Assembly (NCBI RefSeq): GCF_018613695.1
Contig: NZ_JAGGPR010000005.1
Span: 555,571-619,570 of the forward strand
Source of the DNA: Arthrobacter sp. ISL-95
GTDB taxonomy: Bacteria; Actinomycetota; Actinomycetes; Actinomycetales; Micrococcaceae
Direction of reading: 5' to 3'
Length of the DNA: 64,000 bases
In this document: piece after piece, positions 24,751 through 34,303 of the stretch
Numbering within the stretch: position 1 is the stretch's first letter
How the letters are laid out: every line of letters starts with the position of its first letter
Made by a program: the position numbers and the translations under genes
The notes under the pieces: generated by a model
What the model saw: only the letters and a program-made list of their open reading frames with translations
Databases searched by the model: none
Told to the model about the DNA's origin: nothing

Positions 24751-25836
24751 ATGACCAGCACAGCAGTTTCCATTCCTATGCCCACGGTGCCCCGCAGACG
24801 CCGCTCTCCGGAAGAGGTTCAGGCAGCGGTGCCCGTCACGGGTCCCAAGAAGGTTCTGTTGGCGGCTCCTCGTGGCTATTGCGCCGGCGTGGACCGGGCT
24901 GTCATTGCTGTGGAGAAGGCCTTGGAGCACTACGGGCCTCCCGTTTATGTGCGCAAGCAGATCGTCCACAACGTGCATGTGGTCAGCTCCCTTGAGGAAC
25001 AAGGAGCCATCTTCGTTGAGGAGACCGACGAGGTCCCCGAGGGGGCGCTGGTGATTTTCTCCGCGCACGGTGTCTCTCCCGCAGTGGTCCAATCGGCCGA
25101 GGATCGCGGACTGCGCACCATCGACGCAACCTGCCCTCTGGTCACCAAAGTGCACAAAGAAGCTGTTCGCTTTGCCAAGGAAGACTACGACATCCTGCTC
25201 ATCGGCCACGAAGGCCATGAGGAAGTCGAAGGAACAGCCGGTGAAGCCCCGGAGCACATCCAGATCATCAACGGACCGCACGAGGTAGACAAAGTCACCG
25301 TCCGTGATCCGGAGAAAACCATCTGGCTTTCTCAGACCACCCTCAGCGTGGACGAAACCATGGAGACAGTTCGTCTGCTCAAGGACCGGTTCCCCACGCT
25401 GCAGGATCCCCCCAGTGATGACATCTGCTATGCCACCACCAACCGTCAGGTGGCTATCAAGAAGATCGCCCCGCAGGCTGACCTGGTGATCGTTGTGGGT
25501 TCGGCCAACTCGTCCAATTCCGTGCGATTGGTCGAAGTAGCACTGGAATATGGTGCCAAGAGCTCGTACCGCGTGGACTTCGCCAATGAAGTGGACGAGT
25601 CCTGGTTTGAGGGCGTTGCCACCGTGGGCGTGACGTCCGGTGCTTCCGTTCCTGAAGTGCTCGTGAAGGATGTTCTGCGGCTTCTGGCCGACTACGGTTA
25701 CGGCGAGGTGCAGGAAGTGGTGACGGCGGAGGAAGACCTTCTTTTCTCACTTCCCAAGGAACTGCGCGCCACCTTGAAGAAGGCCGGCGATGTGACACGT
25801 GCCCTTGGCGGCCGTGGAAACCGCCCGACGTCCTAA
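24751..25836 (+). CDS. ispH: 4-hydroxy-3-methylbut-2-enyl diphosphate reductase
   Basis: A 361-residue IspH (LytB), last enzyme of the MEP isoprenoid pathway: it reduces HMBPP to IPP and DMAPP with an Fe-S cluster. The three cluster cysteines are C44 (PRGYCAGV), C128 (DATCPLV) and C226 ([10 protein letters not shown]). Substrate-binding residues H73 (IVHN), H106 (SAHGV) and the [10 protein letters not shown] loop with the catalytic glutamate are intact. The first 30 residues are a variable extension. It is monocistronic, with a strong hairpin after the stop. Confidence 0.96.
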   Translation: MTSTAVSIPMPTVPRRRRSPEEVQAAVPVTGPKKVLLAAPRGYCAGVDRAVIAVEKALEHYGPPVYVRKQIVHNVHVVSSLEEQGAIFVEETDEVPEGALVIFSAHGVSPAVVQSAEDRGLRTIDATCPLVTKVHKEAVRFAKEDYDILLIGHEGHEEVEGTAGEAPEHIQIINGPHEVDKVTVRDPEKTIWLSQTTLSVDETMETVRLLKDRFPTLQDPPSDDICYATTNRQVAIKKIAPQADLVIVVGSANSSNSVRLVEVALEYGAKSSYRVDFANEVDESWFEGVATVGVTSGASVPEVLVKDVLRLLADYGYGEVQEVVTAEEDLLFSLPKELRATLKKAGDVTRALGGRGNRPTS

Positions 25837-25852
25837 CCCAAAGTTGTGACAA

Positions 25853-25906
25853 AACTGGCCCGCAGCGGTTGCCTTCCTCCGGGGAAGCTTCAACTGCGGG
25901 CCAGTT
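25853..25906. terminator. Bidirectional terminator, ispH/rmuC
   Basis: A perfect 13-bp stem (25853-25865 with 25894-25906) with a 28-base loop lies between the converging ispH and rmuC. Confidence 0.7.
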
Positions 25907-25925
25907 CCGTTAAGAGGCTTACCCG

Positions 25926-27233
25926 TTAGGCCGCCGACTCCCGGTCCTCGTTGTCGTCCGCGTTGTCATCGAGGCCCCGTACTGAATCCTGGTGGTCGCG
26001 ACTTGAATCCTGATGCCCACGAGTGTCCACGGCTAGCAATTCCGGTGCGGCCAAGGCACGGGGGACCACCTCAACGGACATCGGCGCGGCGAGACCAGCA
26101 TCGTCCATGGTGTTGAGCTTTCGTGCCGTCGGGAGCACCCGAGCCTCCAGCGTGCCCACCATGGCGTTGTAGCGATCTACAGAGGTCTTCAACGAGCTTC
26201 CCAGCTTGCTGACATTCTCACCGAGTGTGCCCATGCGTTCGTAGAGCTGCTTGGCGAGCTCAAACAGTTCGTGGGCACTGTCGGTAAGGACATCCTGTCG
26301 CCACGTGAACGCCACAGACTTCAGGACCGCCAACAAGGTGCCGGGTGAAGCCAGCACCACGTTCCTGGACAACGCGTGCTCCAGCAGGGCAGGATCGGCC
26401 TCAAGGGCTGATGCCAGGATGGACTCTGCCGGAAGGAAGCAGATCACCAGTTCGGGGGAGTTCCCCGGAATGTCCCAGTATTTCTTGGCCGCCAGAGCGT
26501 CGATGTGGGCCTTCAGAGCCTTTGAGTGCTGTGCCAGCAGAGTCTTGGAGTCATGGTTGACGGCGGGGCCCACGGATTCGCCGAATGAACCGTCTCCGTG
26601 GAGTTGTTCCTGGGCAGCGAGGTAGGAGGCCAAAGGCACCTTGGCATCTACTACCAGCTGCTTACCACCAGGAAGCTGGACCACCAGGTCCGGCCGCAGG
26701 GTGTTGTCGTTACGTCCGGAATGAACCTGCTCATGGAAATCCACGTGCCGGAGCATTCCCGAGGCCTCCACCACTCTGCGGAGCTGAACTTCCCCCCACT
26801 GGCCGCGGGCGCTGTTGGAGCGGAGGGCGGAGGCCAGGGCGTGCGTAGAACGCAGGAGTTGTTCATCCGACAAGCGGGCGTCCTGCAGTTGCTGCGCAAG
26901 CTGTCCGTACTGCTCCACGCGGTCGCGTTCCAGGAGGGAAACCTGCTGCTGAACGGCTGTCAGCTTTTCGGCCACGGGAGCGAGCGCGCGCAGGACGCTG
27001 CCATCCCCGTTCCTGGCTGCGCTCAACTCGCGGTTCTGTGAAAACAACAGCCGGCGTTCGGCGTCGGCCGCTGCAAGCTGTGCCGTCACTTCCGAAAGCC
27101 GTGAGGAAACGGCGTCAAAGTCTTCTTCCAAGCCCGCGCCCCGGCGTCGGAAAACAACATAGCCAGCCGCGAGGCCAACCGCGGCGCCTATCAGCAGCAT
27201 GAGCAGGGCCAAAACCAATCCAAATCCATCCAT
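25926..27233 (-). CDS. rmuC: DNA recombination protein RmuC
   Basis: A 435-residue RmuC-family protein, thought to limit DNA inversions at short inverted repeats through a nuclease-like core. There is an N-terminal membrane helix (4-28), a coiled coil (about 33-115), then the RmuC domain beginning SARGQWGEVQLRRVVEASGML. It holds the nuclease-like motifs PDLVVQLPGGKQLVVDAKVPL and ELVICFLPAE. The C-terminal 60 residues are acidic, with repeats of HQDS. It is divergent from ychF. Confidence 0.9.
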   Translation of the reverse strand: MDGFGLVLALLMLLIGAAVGLAAGYVVFRRRGAGLEEDFDAVSSRLSEVTAQLAAADAERRLLFSQNRELSAARNGDGSVLRALAPVAEKLTAVQQQVSLLERDRVEQYGQLAQQLQDARLSDEQLLRSTHALASALRSNSARGQWGEVQLRRVVEASGMLRHVDFHEQVHSGRNDNTLRPDLVVQLPGGKQLVVDAKVPLASYLAAQEQLHGDGSFGESVGPAVNHDSKTLLAQHSKALKAHIDALAAKKYWDIPGNSPELVICFLPAESILASALEADPALLEHALSRNVVLASPGTLLAVLKSVAFTWRQDVLTDSAHELFELAKQLYERMGTLGENVSKLGSSLKTSVDRYNAMVGTLEARVLPTARKLNTMDDAGLAAPMSVEVVPRALAAPELLAVDTRGHQDSSRDHQDSVRGLDDNADDNEDRESAA

Positions 27234-27330
27234 GTGGCAACCCTGTCACAGGGGTACGACAGTTTTAGCGAGGCTGTACGCGTGGGCCGCGTTTGCGGGC
27301 CGTGACAACCCCGGACGTGGTTCCAACGGG

Positions 27331-27336
27331 TAGAAT
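27331..27336 (+). promoter_or_regulatory. -10 element TAGAAT of ychF
   Basis: TAGAAT lies 8 bases before the GTG at 27345. An ATG at 27339 is only two bases away from the hexamer and would be upstream of the predicted transcription start, which favours GTG as the start codon. Confidence 0.45.
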
Positions 27337-27344
27337 CAATGCTC

Positions 27345-28430
27345 GTGGCTCTTACTATTGGCATCGTCGGACTGCCCAACGTCGGCAAATCAACTCTTTT
27401 CAACGCACTGACCCGTAACCAGGTGCTCGCTGCGAACTATCCGTTCGCAACGATTGAACCCAACGTCGGCGTGGTCAACCTCCCGGATCCCCGGCTGGCG
27501 AAACTGGCCGAAATCTTCGGTTCGCAGAAGTTGCTGCCGGCTCCGGTGTCTTTCGTGGACATCGCCGGAATCGTGAAGGGCGCCTCGGAGGGCGAAGGCC
27601 TGGGCAACAAGTTCCTGGCCAACATCCGCGAAGCAGAAGCCATCGCGCAGGTAGTCCGCGTTTTTGATGATCCCGACGTCATCCACGTTGACGGCAAGGT
27701 TGATCCGCGCTCCGACATGGAGACCATTAATACCGAGCTGATCCTGGCAGACCTTCAGACCATCGAAAACGCCATCCCGCGCATCGAAAAAGAAGTCAAG
27801 ATCAAGAAGCGTGACGCAGCCGAACTGGCCGCCATCAAGGCAGCCCAGGCAGTTCTGGAACGCGGCGACACCATCTTCTCCTCGATCAAGAGCGACAAGC
27901 TGGAGATGGAGCACCTCAAGGAGCTTGGCCTTCTGACCGCCAAGCCGTTCATCTATGTCTTCAACGCCGATGAAGGCATCCTCGGTGATCAGGAAAAGCA
28001 GGATGAGCTGCGTGCCTTGGTGGCCCCTGCTGATGCCGTGTTCCTTGATGCCAAGCTCGAAGCCGACCTCGTTGAACTGGACGAGGAAGAGGCCCGCGAA
28101 ATGCTGGAAATGAACGGCCAGAGCGAATCCGGCCTGGACCAGTTGGCTCGCGTCGGCTTCCACACCCTCGGCTTGCAGACCTACCTCACCGCCGGTCCCA
28201 AGGAAACCCGTGCGTGGACCATTCGCCAGGGCGACACCGCACCGCAGGCCGCCGGTGTGATCCACTCCGACTTCCAGCGCGGCTTCATCAAGGCAGAGGT
28301 TGTCTCCTTCGACGACCTCATCGATGCCGGTTCCATGTCCGAGGCGAAGTCCCGCGGCAAGGTTCGCATCGAAGGCAAAGAGTACGTGATGGCCGACGGC
28401 GACGTGGTGGAGTTCCGCTTCAACGTCTAG
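27345..28430 (+). CDS. ychF: Redox-regulated ATPase YchF
   Basis: A 361-residue Obg-family P-loop protein (human OLA1 homologue) that binds ribosomes and prefers ATP. G1 is GLPNVGKS (9-16) and G3 is [21 protein letters not shown]4 is degenerate (NADE instead of NKxD), the hallmark of its ATP preference. A coiled coil (about 130-185) and a C-terminal TGS domain ([19 protein letters not shown]) follow. The GTG at 27345 gives the family N-terminus MALTIGIVG. It is followed by a terminator, so it is monocistronic. Confidence 0.95.
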   Translation: MALTIGIVGLPNVGKSTLFNALTRNQVLAANYPFATIEPNVGVVNLPDPRLAKLAEIFGSQKLLPAPVSFVDIAGIVKGASEGEGLGNKFLANIREAEAIAQVVRVFDDPDVIHVDGKVDPRSDMETINTELILADLQTIENAIPRIEKEVKIKKRDAAELAAIKAAQAVLERGDTIFSSIKSDKLEMEHLKELGLLTAKPFIYVFNADEGILGDQEKQDELRALVAPADAVFLDAKLEADLVELDEEEAREMLEMNGQSESGLDQLARVGFHTLGLQTYLTAGPKETRAWTIRQGDTAPQAAGVIHSDFQRGFIKAEVVSFDDLIDAGSMSEAKSRGKVRIEGKEYVMADGDVVEFRFNV

Positions 28431-28444
28431 AGCGCGCCATCTCG

Positions 28445-28481
28445 AAGGACCCTGGTTCAACAGAACCGGGGTCCTTTTCTT
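28445..28481 (+). terminator. ychF terminator
   Basis: A 13-bp stem (AAGGACCCTGGTT with AACCGGGGTCCTT, one G-T pair) followed by TTCTTTG. Confidence 0.8.
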
Positions 28482-28736
28482 TGCCGCAAAAGCGTCCTGT
28501 CCTGCTGTCAGACAGCGAATGCTACCACCGGGTAACGTTTGACTTGAAATCCGCGCCAATTTAGGCATGTGTAGGTTGCGGAACGGTTACAGTTTGGCCA
28601 GCATGTCCCATCATCTGGACACAATGTGGGTAGGCTTACACTCACATGTAGGCAACGTCACAGTAGGAAACTGTGCCTGGGCCTGGGGGAAATCACGAAT
28701 TTTCCCTGCTCAACTCCACGACTCATAGGAGGCGGA
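28482..28736 (+). promoter_or_regulatory. Long leader/promoter region of the oligopeptide importer
   Basis: Together with the ychF terminator this is the only gene-free stretch over 300 bases. TTGACT (28539-28544) and TAGGCA (28562-28567) with a 17-base spacer may be a promoter; TAGGCT at 28631-28636 is a second -10 candidate. TAGG recurs five times (28562, 28572, 28631, 28649, 28664). A small hairpin (28659-28675) and a perfect AGGAGG (28727-28732) precede the ATG at 28737. The leader looks regulated, but no known riboswitch was recognised. Confidence 0.35.
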
Positions 28737-30374
28737 ATGCGTTTCTCGCGCACTTCCAAAGCTCTAGGCGTAGCGGCGATCATCGCCCTCGCAGCTACCG
28801 GTTGCGGTGGCGGCAGTAGCAACGACTCCGGTTCATCCGCCGGTGACCCGAACAAGGTCATCATCGCCGACGGCTCCGAGCCGCAGCGCCCGCTCATGCC
28901 GGCAGACATCAACGAGGTCGGTGGCGGCAAGATCGCCACGCTGATCTTCTCCGGCCTCGTCAGCTACGACCCTTCCGGTAAGCCCGTCAACGAGTTGGCG
29001 GAGTCAATCGAAGCGCCGGACGCGCAGAATTTCACGATCAAGATCAAGAAGGACCAGAAGTTCACCAACGGCGAGGCCATCACGGCCAAGACGTTCGTGG
29101 ACTCGTGGAACTATGGCGCAGCGGCTAAGAACGCCAACTTGAGCGCGACCTTTTTTGAAAGCATCAAGGGCTATGACGAGACCAGCGCTGAGGGTTCAAC
29201 CGTAGAGACGATGTCCGGCCTGAAAGTCGTGGACGACTCCACCTTCACGGTCGAACTCAAGCAGCCTGAATCTGACTGGCCTCTGCGCCTTGGCTACACC
29301 GCCTTCATGCCGGTCCCCTCAGCCGCCCTGGCTGATCCCAAGACGTATGGCGAAAAGCCGGTAGGCAACGGCCCGTACAAGATGGCCGAAAACGGCTGGC
29401 AGCACAATGTGCAGATCCAGCTCGTACCGAACGCTGATTACAACGGCCCCCGCAAGGCCAAGAACGGTGGCGTGACGTTCAAGATCTTCCAGAACGACGA
29501 CGCTGCCTACCAGGATCTGCTGTCCAACAACCTGGATATCCTGCAGGTCATCCCCACCAGCGCGCTGAAGAACTTCAAGTCTGATCTGGGCGATCGCTTC
29601 ATTGAGAAGCCGTACGCTGGCAACCAGACCATTGCTATTCCGGAGTACCTTCCGGAATGGAGTGGTGAAGCCGGTAAGCTCCGCCGCCAGGCGATCTCCA
29701 TGGCCATCAACCGCGAAGAGATCACTAAGGTGATCTTCAGTGGCGGACGCCAGCCGGCCAAGGACTTTACTGCTCCTGTCCTGGACGGCTACAGCGATAG
29801 CATCCCGGGATCGGACAACCTGAACTTTGACGCCACCAAGGCCAAGGACCTTTGGGCCAAAGCAGACGCCATCCAGAAGTGGGACCCGAACACGGCCTTC
29901 ACCATTGCTTACAACGCTGACAAGGGTGGCCACAAGGCTTGGGTTGAAGCTCTTACCAACCAGCTGAAGAACAACCTCGGCATCAAGGCAGAGGGCCTTC
30001 CGTTCGCAACGTTCAAGGAAGCCCGCGATCTTGCCACGACCGCAAAGCTGACCGGTGCAATCCGCGCCGGCTGGCAGGCAGACTACCCGTCGCTGTACAA
30101 CTTCCTCGGCCCGATCTACAAGACCGGCGCTGGCTCGAACGATGCCCGCTACGAGAACCCGGCCTTCGATAAGGCGATCTCCGACGGACTGTCCGCACCT
30201 TCCGTTGCCGAGGGTAACAAGGCAATGAACAAGGCCCAGGAAATCCTGCTGCAGGACCTTCCCGCCATTCCGCTGTGGTACCAGGTATCACAGGGTGGCT
30301 GGAGCACCGGCGTCACGAATGTTGACTACGGTTGGGACGGCGTTCCGCTGTACTACAACATCACTGGCAAGTAA
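28737..30374 (+). CDS. Oligopeptide ABC importer, substrate-binding lipoprotein
   Basis: A 545-residue family-5 extracellular solute-binding protein (OppA/DppA type), delivering peptides to the permease. The signal peptide ends in lipobox LAATGC (C23) followed by a Gly/Ser/Asn linker. Family features include the SYDPSGKPVNELAESIEAPD start of lobe I, TFVDSWNYGA, and LPAIPLWYQ near the end. The ATG at 28737 has AGGAGG four bases upstream. It heads an SBP-permease-permease-ATPase cluster, but two hairpins separate it from the permeases. Confidence 0.92.
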   Translation: MRFSRTSKALGVAAIIALAATGCGGGSSNDSGSSAGDPNKVIIADGSEPQRPLMPADINEVGGGKIATLIFSGLVSYDPSGKPVNELAESIEAPDAQNFTIKIKKDQKFTNGEAITAKTFVDSWNYGAAAKNANLSATFFESIKGYDETSAEGSTVETMSGLKVVDDSTFTVELKQPESDWPLRLGYTAFMPVPSAALADPKTYGEKPVGNGPYKMAENGWQHNVQIQLVPNADYNGPRKAKNGGVTFKIFQNDDAAYQDLLSNNLDILQVIPTSALKNFKSDLGDRFIEKPYAGNQTIAIPEYLPEWSGEAGKLRRQAISMAINREEITKVIFSGGRQPAKDFTAPVLDGYSDSIPGSDNLNFDATKAKDLWAKADAIQKWDPNTAFTIAYNADKGGHKAWVEALTNQLKNNLGIKAEGLPFATFKEARDLATTAKLTGAIRAGWQADYPSLYNFLGPIYKTGAGSNDARYENPAFDKAISDGLSAPSVAEGNKAMNKAQEILLQDLPAIPLWYQVSQGGWSTGVTNVDYGWDGVPLYYNITGK

Positions 30375-30381
30375 CCGCGAG

Positions 30382-30463
30382 ACGGCGGCGGAGGTGCTCA
30401 GCTGAGCGCGTCCGCCGCCGTATCACGTTGCAAATCAATGACGCCCAACTGCGGTTGGGCGTC
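30382..30463 (+). terminator. Two tandem hairpins after the peptide-binding gene
   Basis: Hairpin 1: 11-bp stem ACGGCGGCGGA/TCCGCCGCCGT (30382-30392, 30411-30421) with an inner GCTCAG-CTGAGC dyad. Hairpin 2: perfect 10-bp stem (30440-30449, 30454-30463), loop TGCG. They lie inside the operon and would lower permease transcription or protect the binding-protein mRNA. Confidence 0.65.
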
Positions 30464-30525
30464 CTTGTGCAGGCCTACTTTGCCTTGGCAGGGGACGTTT
30501 GCACATCAGACGAAAAGGTTCTTCG

Positions 30526-30585
30526 ATGAACAACTCCGCTGCACCCCTGGACAGGGTGCCTGCTGATGGGGGTGTGATGCGCTGA
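30526..30585 (+). CDS. Putative 19-residue ORF coupled to the peptide permease
   Basis: An ATG at 30526 with AAAAGG about eight bases upstream opens a 19-codon frame. Its TGA overlaps the permease ATG as TGATG. The sequence (MNNSAAPLDRVPADGGVMR) is hydrophilic and matches nothing I know. The overlap suggests it serves to deliver ribosomes to the permease start, which has no good ribosome site of its own. Confidence 0.35.
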   Translation: MNNSAAPLDRVPADGGVMR

Positions 30586-31514
30586 TGGCCACATACATCC
30601 TTAAGCGATTCCTCCAGCTGATCCCAGTTTTCCTGGGAGCCACATTGCTGGTCTACTTCCTGGTTTTCAGCCTTCCCGGGGACCCCATTGCCGCACTGTT
30701 CGGCGATAAGCCCGTTAACGAAGCTGTTGCTGCGAAACTTAGGGCTCAGTACAACCTGGACCAGCCATTTATCATCCAGTATTTGCTCTACCTGAAGAGC
30801 ATCTTCACTTTTGACCTTGGCCAGGACTTCTCCGGCCGGCCAATTGCCGCCGTCCTAGGCGAGGTCTTCCCCGTCACAGCCCGGCTTGCAGTGATGGCTC
30901 TCATCTTTGAAGCAGTCTTCGGCATCGCCTTCGGCCTCATCGCAGGTCTCCGCAAGGGCAAGTTCTTCGACGGCACCGTCTTGATCGCCTCGCTGATCGT
31001 CATTGGTATCCCGATCTTCGTACTCGGCTTCATTCTTCAGTTCTTCATCGGCGTGCAGTTGGGGTGGGCGAAACCAACTGTCAGTGCGGCCGCTACAGTC
31101 CAAGACCTCATCCTTCCAGCGATTGTGTTGGGCTTGGCTTCCTTCGCGTACGTTTTGCGACTCACGCGGACAAGCGTTATCGAGAACATGAACGCCGACT
31201 ACGTCCGGACAGCGACGGCCAAGGGGTTGTCACGTTTCAGGGTTGTCAACGTCCACATCTTGAGAAACTCCCTAATTCCAGTGGTGACGTTCCTGGGTGC
31301 AGACCTTGGCACCCTTATGGGTGGCGCGATTGTCACAGAAGGTATCTTCAACGTTCCCGGCGTGGGCAACAGGCTTTATCGTGCCGTCTTGTCGGGTGAG
31401 GGACCCACGGTGGTCTCCATTGTCACGGTGTTGGTGTTGATTTACTGCCTCTCCAACTTGCTCGTTGACCTCCTTTACGCCTGGCTTGACCCGAGGATCC
31501 GCTATGACTCCTGA
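30585..31514 (+). CDS. Oligopeptide ABC importer, permease (OppB/DppB type)
   Basis: A 309-residue permease with six helices. It starts with the family pattern YILKRFLQLIPVFLGATLLVY and carries the coupling loop YVRTATAKGLSRFRVVNVHILRNSLIP (about 206-232), which docks on the ATPase. The ending LVDLLYAWLDPRIRY is typical of DppB. It overlaps the next gene by 11 bases. Confidence 0.92.
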   Translation: MATYILKRFLQLIPVFLGATLLVYFLVFSLPGDPIAALFGDKPVNEAVAAKLRAQYNLDQPFIIQYLLYLKSIFTFDLGQDFSGRPIAAVLGEVFPVTARLAVMALIFEAVFGIAFGLIAGLRKGKFFDGTVLIASLIVIGIPIFVLGFILQFFIGVQLGWAKPTVSAAATVQDLILPAIVLGLASFAYVLRLTRTSVIENMNADYVRTATAKGLSRFRVVNVHILRNSLIPVVTFLGADLGTLMGGAIVTEGIFNVPGVGNRLYRAVLSGEGPTVVSIVTVLVLIYCLSNLLVDLLYAWLDPRIRYDS

Positions 31515-32487
31515 AAGTAACCTGACCGGGCAGGACACCACCCGGCGACACATCGAGCACTTCGTTGCTGATCTTGACGAAACGCCGCTCCAGGCCACGG
31601 ACAAGGTCAAGGAAGACAGCGCACCTTCCAGCCTGTGGGGCGAGGCATGGAAGAACCTGCGCAGGCAGCCACTGTTCATCATCTCGGCCATCATGATCCT
31701 GGCCGTTGTGGTGGTATCGCTCTTCCCCGGCTTGTTCTCACAGATTGACCCCTCCAACGAGGCCTGCCAGCTGTCCAACTCCGACGGCGGACCTGCATCG
31801 GGCCACCCCCTTGGCTTCACGCAGCAGGGCTGTGACGTTTACGCCCGCGTCATTTTCGGTACCCGATCGTCGGTGACTGTTGGCCTGTTCACCACCATCG
31901 GCGTCGTTCTCTTCGGCGGCATCGTTGGTGCCCTCGCTGGGTACTACGGCGGTTGGGCAGATGCGCTCCTGGCCCGCCTGACGGACATTTTCTTCGCATT
32001 GCCGCTGATCCTTGGCGCAATCGTGATGATGCAGCTCCCCGTTTTCCGCGCGAACCGTACGGTATGGACCCTGGTGTTGATTCTGATTGTCTTTGGTTGG
32101 CCACAAATCGCACGCATCACCCGAGGCGCAGTGATTGAGGTCAGGAATGCCGACTTCGTTGTGGCCGCGCGATCCCTAGGTGTTTCGCGGTTCCGTTCAC
32201 TGCTGCGCCACGTGCTGCCAAACTCTCTGGCTCCGATCATCGTCGTGGCCACCATCTCCCTCGGCACCTTTATCGTTGCCGAATCAACTCTCTCCTTCCT
32301 AGGAATCGGGCTGCCGCCGAGCGTCATGTCGTGGGGCAACGATATTCAGGCCGCGCAGGCCTCGCTGCGTTCAAACCCGATGCCCCTGCTCTACCCGGCT
32401 ATCGCTTTGTCGATTACGGTCCTGAGCTTCATCATGCTCGGTGATGCCCTGCGTGATGCTCTGGACCCCAAGGCGCGGAAACGATGA
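31504..32487 (+). CDS. Oligopeptide ABC importer, permease (OppC/DppC type)
   Basis: A 327-residue permease with a cytoplasmic N-terminal arm of about 50 residues, the N-terminal OppC motif WKNLRRQPLFIISAIMIL, and the coupling loop ADFVVAARSLGVSRFRSLLRH (about 217-237). The conserved ESTLSFLGIGLPPSVMSWG is present. The ATG at 31504 lies inside the end of the first permease gene, and the stop overlaps the ATPase start (ATGA). The external loop contains two cysteines (EACQL, QQGCDV) that could form a disulphide. Confidence 0.92.
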   Translation: MTPESNLTGQDTTRRHIEHFVADLDETPLQATDKVKEDSAPSSLWGEAWKNLRRQPLFIISAIMILAVVVVSLFPGLFSQIDPSNEACQLSNSDGGPASGHPLGFTQQGCDVYARVIFGTRSSVTVGLFTTIGVVLFGGIVGALAGYYGGWADALLARLTDIFFALPLILGAIVMMQLPVFRANRTVWTLVLILIVFGWPQIARITRGAVIEVRNADFVVAARSLGVSRFRSLLRHVLPNSLAPIIVVATISLGTFIVAESTLSFLGIGLPPSVMSWGNDIQAAQASLRSNPMPLLYPAIALSITVLSFIMLGDALRDALDPKARKR

Positions 32488-34214
32488 AAGGCGAAGCCAT
32501 GAACTCTTCAGTTCACATCAAGGAAGAAACCGCTGGCTCGGTACGTCCGCTGCTGGAGATCAAGAACCTGGCAATCAACTTCACCACCAGTAACGGTGAG
32601 GTTAACGCGGTGCGTAACGCACATCTGACGGTCATGCCGGGCGAGACTGTGGCGATTGTGGGGGAGTCGGGTTCAGGAAAATCGACTTCAGCGCTGGCTG
32701 CCATTGGGCTGCTTCCCGGAAATGGTCGGGTGGCCGGCGGAGAGATTCTTTTTGACGGCGAAGACATCGCGCATGCCAGTGAGAAGCGCATGATCGAGCT
32801 CCGCGGAAATTCCATTGGCATGGTTCCCCAGGACCCCATGTCCAACCTCAATCCCGTGTGGAAAATCGGTTTCCAGGTCAAGGAGACCTTGAAGGCGAAT
32901 GGGCTCCCTTCCGGGCCCGAAGATGTTGCGAAAGTGCTCTCCGAGGCAGGCTTGCCCGATGCTTCGCGCAGAGCCAAGCAGTACCCACACGAGTTCTCCG
33001 GTGGCATGCGCCAGCGTGCACTGATTGCGATCGGGTTGTCTTGTCAGCCGAGGCTACTGATTGCCGATGAGCCTACTTCCGCTCTTGACGTTACGGTCCA
33101 GCGCCAGATTCTGGATCACTTGGAACAGATGACCTCCGAACTGGGAACGGCTGTACTGCTCATCACCCACGACCTCGGCCTCGCAGCCGAGCGCGCGGAC
33201 AAGGTGGTTGTCATGTACAAGGGGCAGGTTGTGGAATCAGGCCCTTCACTGGAACTGCTCCGTAACCCGCGGCACCCCTACACCAAGCGGCTGGTTGCTT
33301 CGGCACCGTCGCTGGCATCCCGCCGTATCCAGGTGGCTAAGGAACAGGGATTCGAATCAGAGGAACTGCTGGCTCCCACCGAGCCGGTGGTCGTTGAAAC
33401 TGCACTTCCTGAGGACGTCCTGAGGGTTGAAGACCTGACAAAGGTGTTCAAGCTTCGCGGTGGCATTGGGAAAACCACTGACTTCACTGCCGTGGACTCG
33501 GTCTCGTTCGCCGTCAAGCGCGGAACCACCACGGCCATTGTTGGCGAGTCGGGCTCAGGTAAGTCAACCGTGGCGCAAATGGTTCTGAACCTGTTGGAAC
33601 CGACGTCCGGGAAGATCATCTTCGACGGCGTGGATACTTCGACGCTCAGCAGTAAGGACCTGTTCAAGTTCCGGCGCCGGGTGCAGCCCATCTTCCAGGA
33701 TCCCTACGGTTCGCTCGATCCCATGTACAGCATCTTCCGCACAATTGAAGAACCGTTGAGAACCCACAAGATCGGCAACAAGGTCAGTCGCGAGAAGAAG
33801 GTCCGTGAGCTTTTGGACCAGGTGGCCCTGCCGCAGTCCACCATGCGCCGGTACCCGAACGAACTCAGCGGCGGTCAGCGGCAGCGTATTGCCATTGCCC
33901 GAGCCCTGGCCTTGGACCCGGAAGTCATCATTTGCGATGAGGCGGTCTCAGCTTTGGACGTGCTCGTCCAAGCCCAGGTGCTGAACCTCCTGGCCGACCT
34001 TCAGGACAACCTGGGGCTGACGTACCTGTTCATCACCCACGACCTCGCGGTGGTCCGCCAGATCGCAGACCACGTCTGCGTCATGCAGAAGGGCAAGCTT
34101 GTGGAGACGGGCAGCACAGATGATGTCTTCGACAACCCGCGCGAGGCGTACACGCAGGCACTCCTGGAGGCCATTCCGGGCGGCTCTCTGCTGCTGCCTC
34201 CCGAGGTAGCCTGA
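32484..34214 (+). CDS. Oligopeptide ABC importer, fused double ATPase (DppD-DppF type)
   Basis: A 576-residue protein with two complete ABC cassettes, replacing the separate OppD and OppF subunits. Cassette 1 has Walker A GESGSGKST (60-68), signature FSGGMRQR and Walker [13 protein letters not shown]. Cassette 2 has Walker A GESGSGKST (354-362), signature LSGGQRQR and Walker B VIICDEAVSALD, where the usual proline after DE is alanine. An OppD-type C-terminal extension (NPRHPYTKRL) follows each cassette. A second ATG at 32499 with AAAGG eight bases upstream is an alternative start. Confidence 0.92.
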   Translation: MKGEAMNSSVHIKEETAGSVRPLLEIKNLAINFTTSNGEVNAVRNAHLTVMPGETVAIVGESGSGKSTSALAAIGLLPGNGRVAGGEILFDGEDIAHASEKRMIELRGNSIGMVPQDPMSNLNPVWKIGFQVKETLKANGLPSGPEDVAKVLSEAGLPDASRRAKQYPHEFSGGMRQRALIAIGLSCQPRLLIADEPTSALDVTVQRQILDHLEQMTSELGTAVLLITHDLGLAAERADKVVVMYKGQVVESGPSLELLRNPRHPYTKRLVASAPSLASRRIQVAKEQGFESEELLAPTEPVVVETALPEDVLRVEDLTKVFKLRGGIGKTTDFTAVDSVSFAVKRGTTTAIVGESGSGKSTVAQMVLNLLEPTSGKIIFDGVDTSTLSSKDLFKFRRRVQPIFQDPYGSLDPMYSIFRTIEEPLRTHKIGNKVSREKKVRELLDQVALPQSTMRRYPNELSGGQRQRIAIARALALDPEVIICDEAVSALDVLVQAQVLNLLADLQDNLGLTYLFITHDLAVVRQIADHVCVMQKGKLVETGSTDDVFDNPREAYTQALLEAIPGGSLLLPPEVA

Positions 34215-34248
34215 CCGGCGTCGTAAGTTCCCTTCGCCGCGATGCAAC

Positions 34249-34288
34249 AGAGCCGGTGGTCCCCTTTGGAAGGGAACCGCCGGCTCTT
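34249..34288. terminator. Terminator after the peptide importer operon
   Basis: An 18-bp stem with wobble pairs (34249-34266 with 34270-34288), ending CGGCTCTT. Confidence 0.7.
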
Positions 34289-34303
34289 GCCGTTGAAACG
34301 CTT

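Noticed and set aside
28482..28736. A riboswitch in the peptide importer leader
   Set aside because: No known aptamer core could be traced, only short dyads and TAGG repeats.
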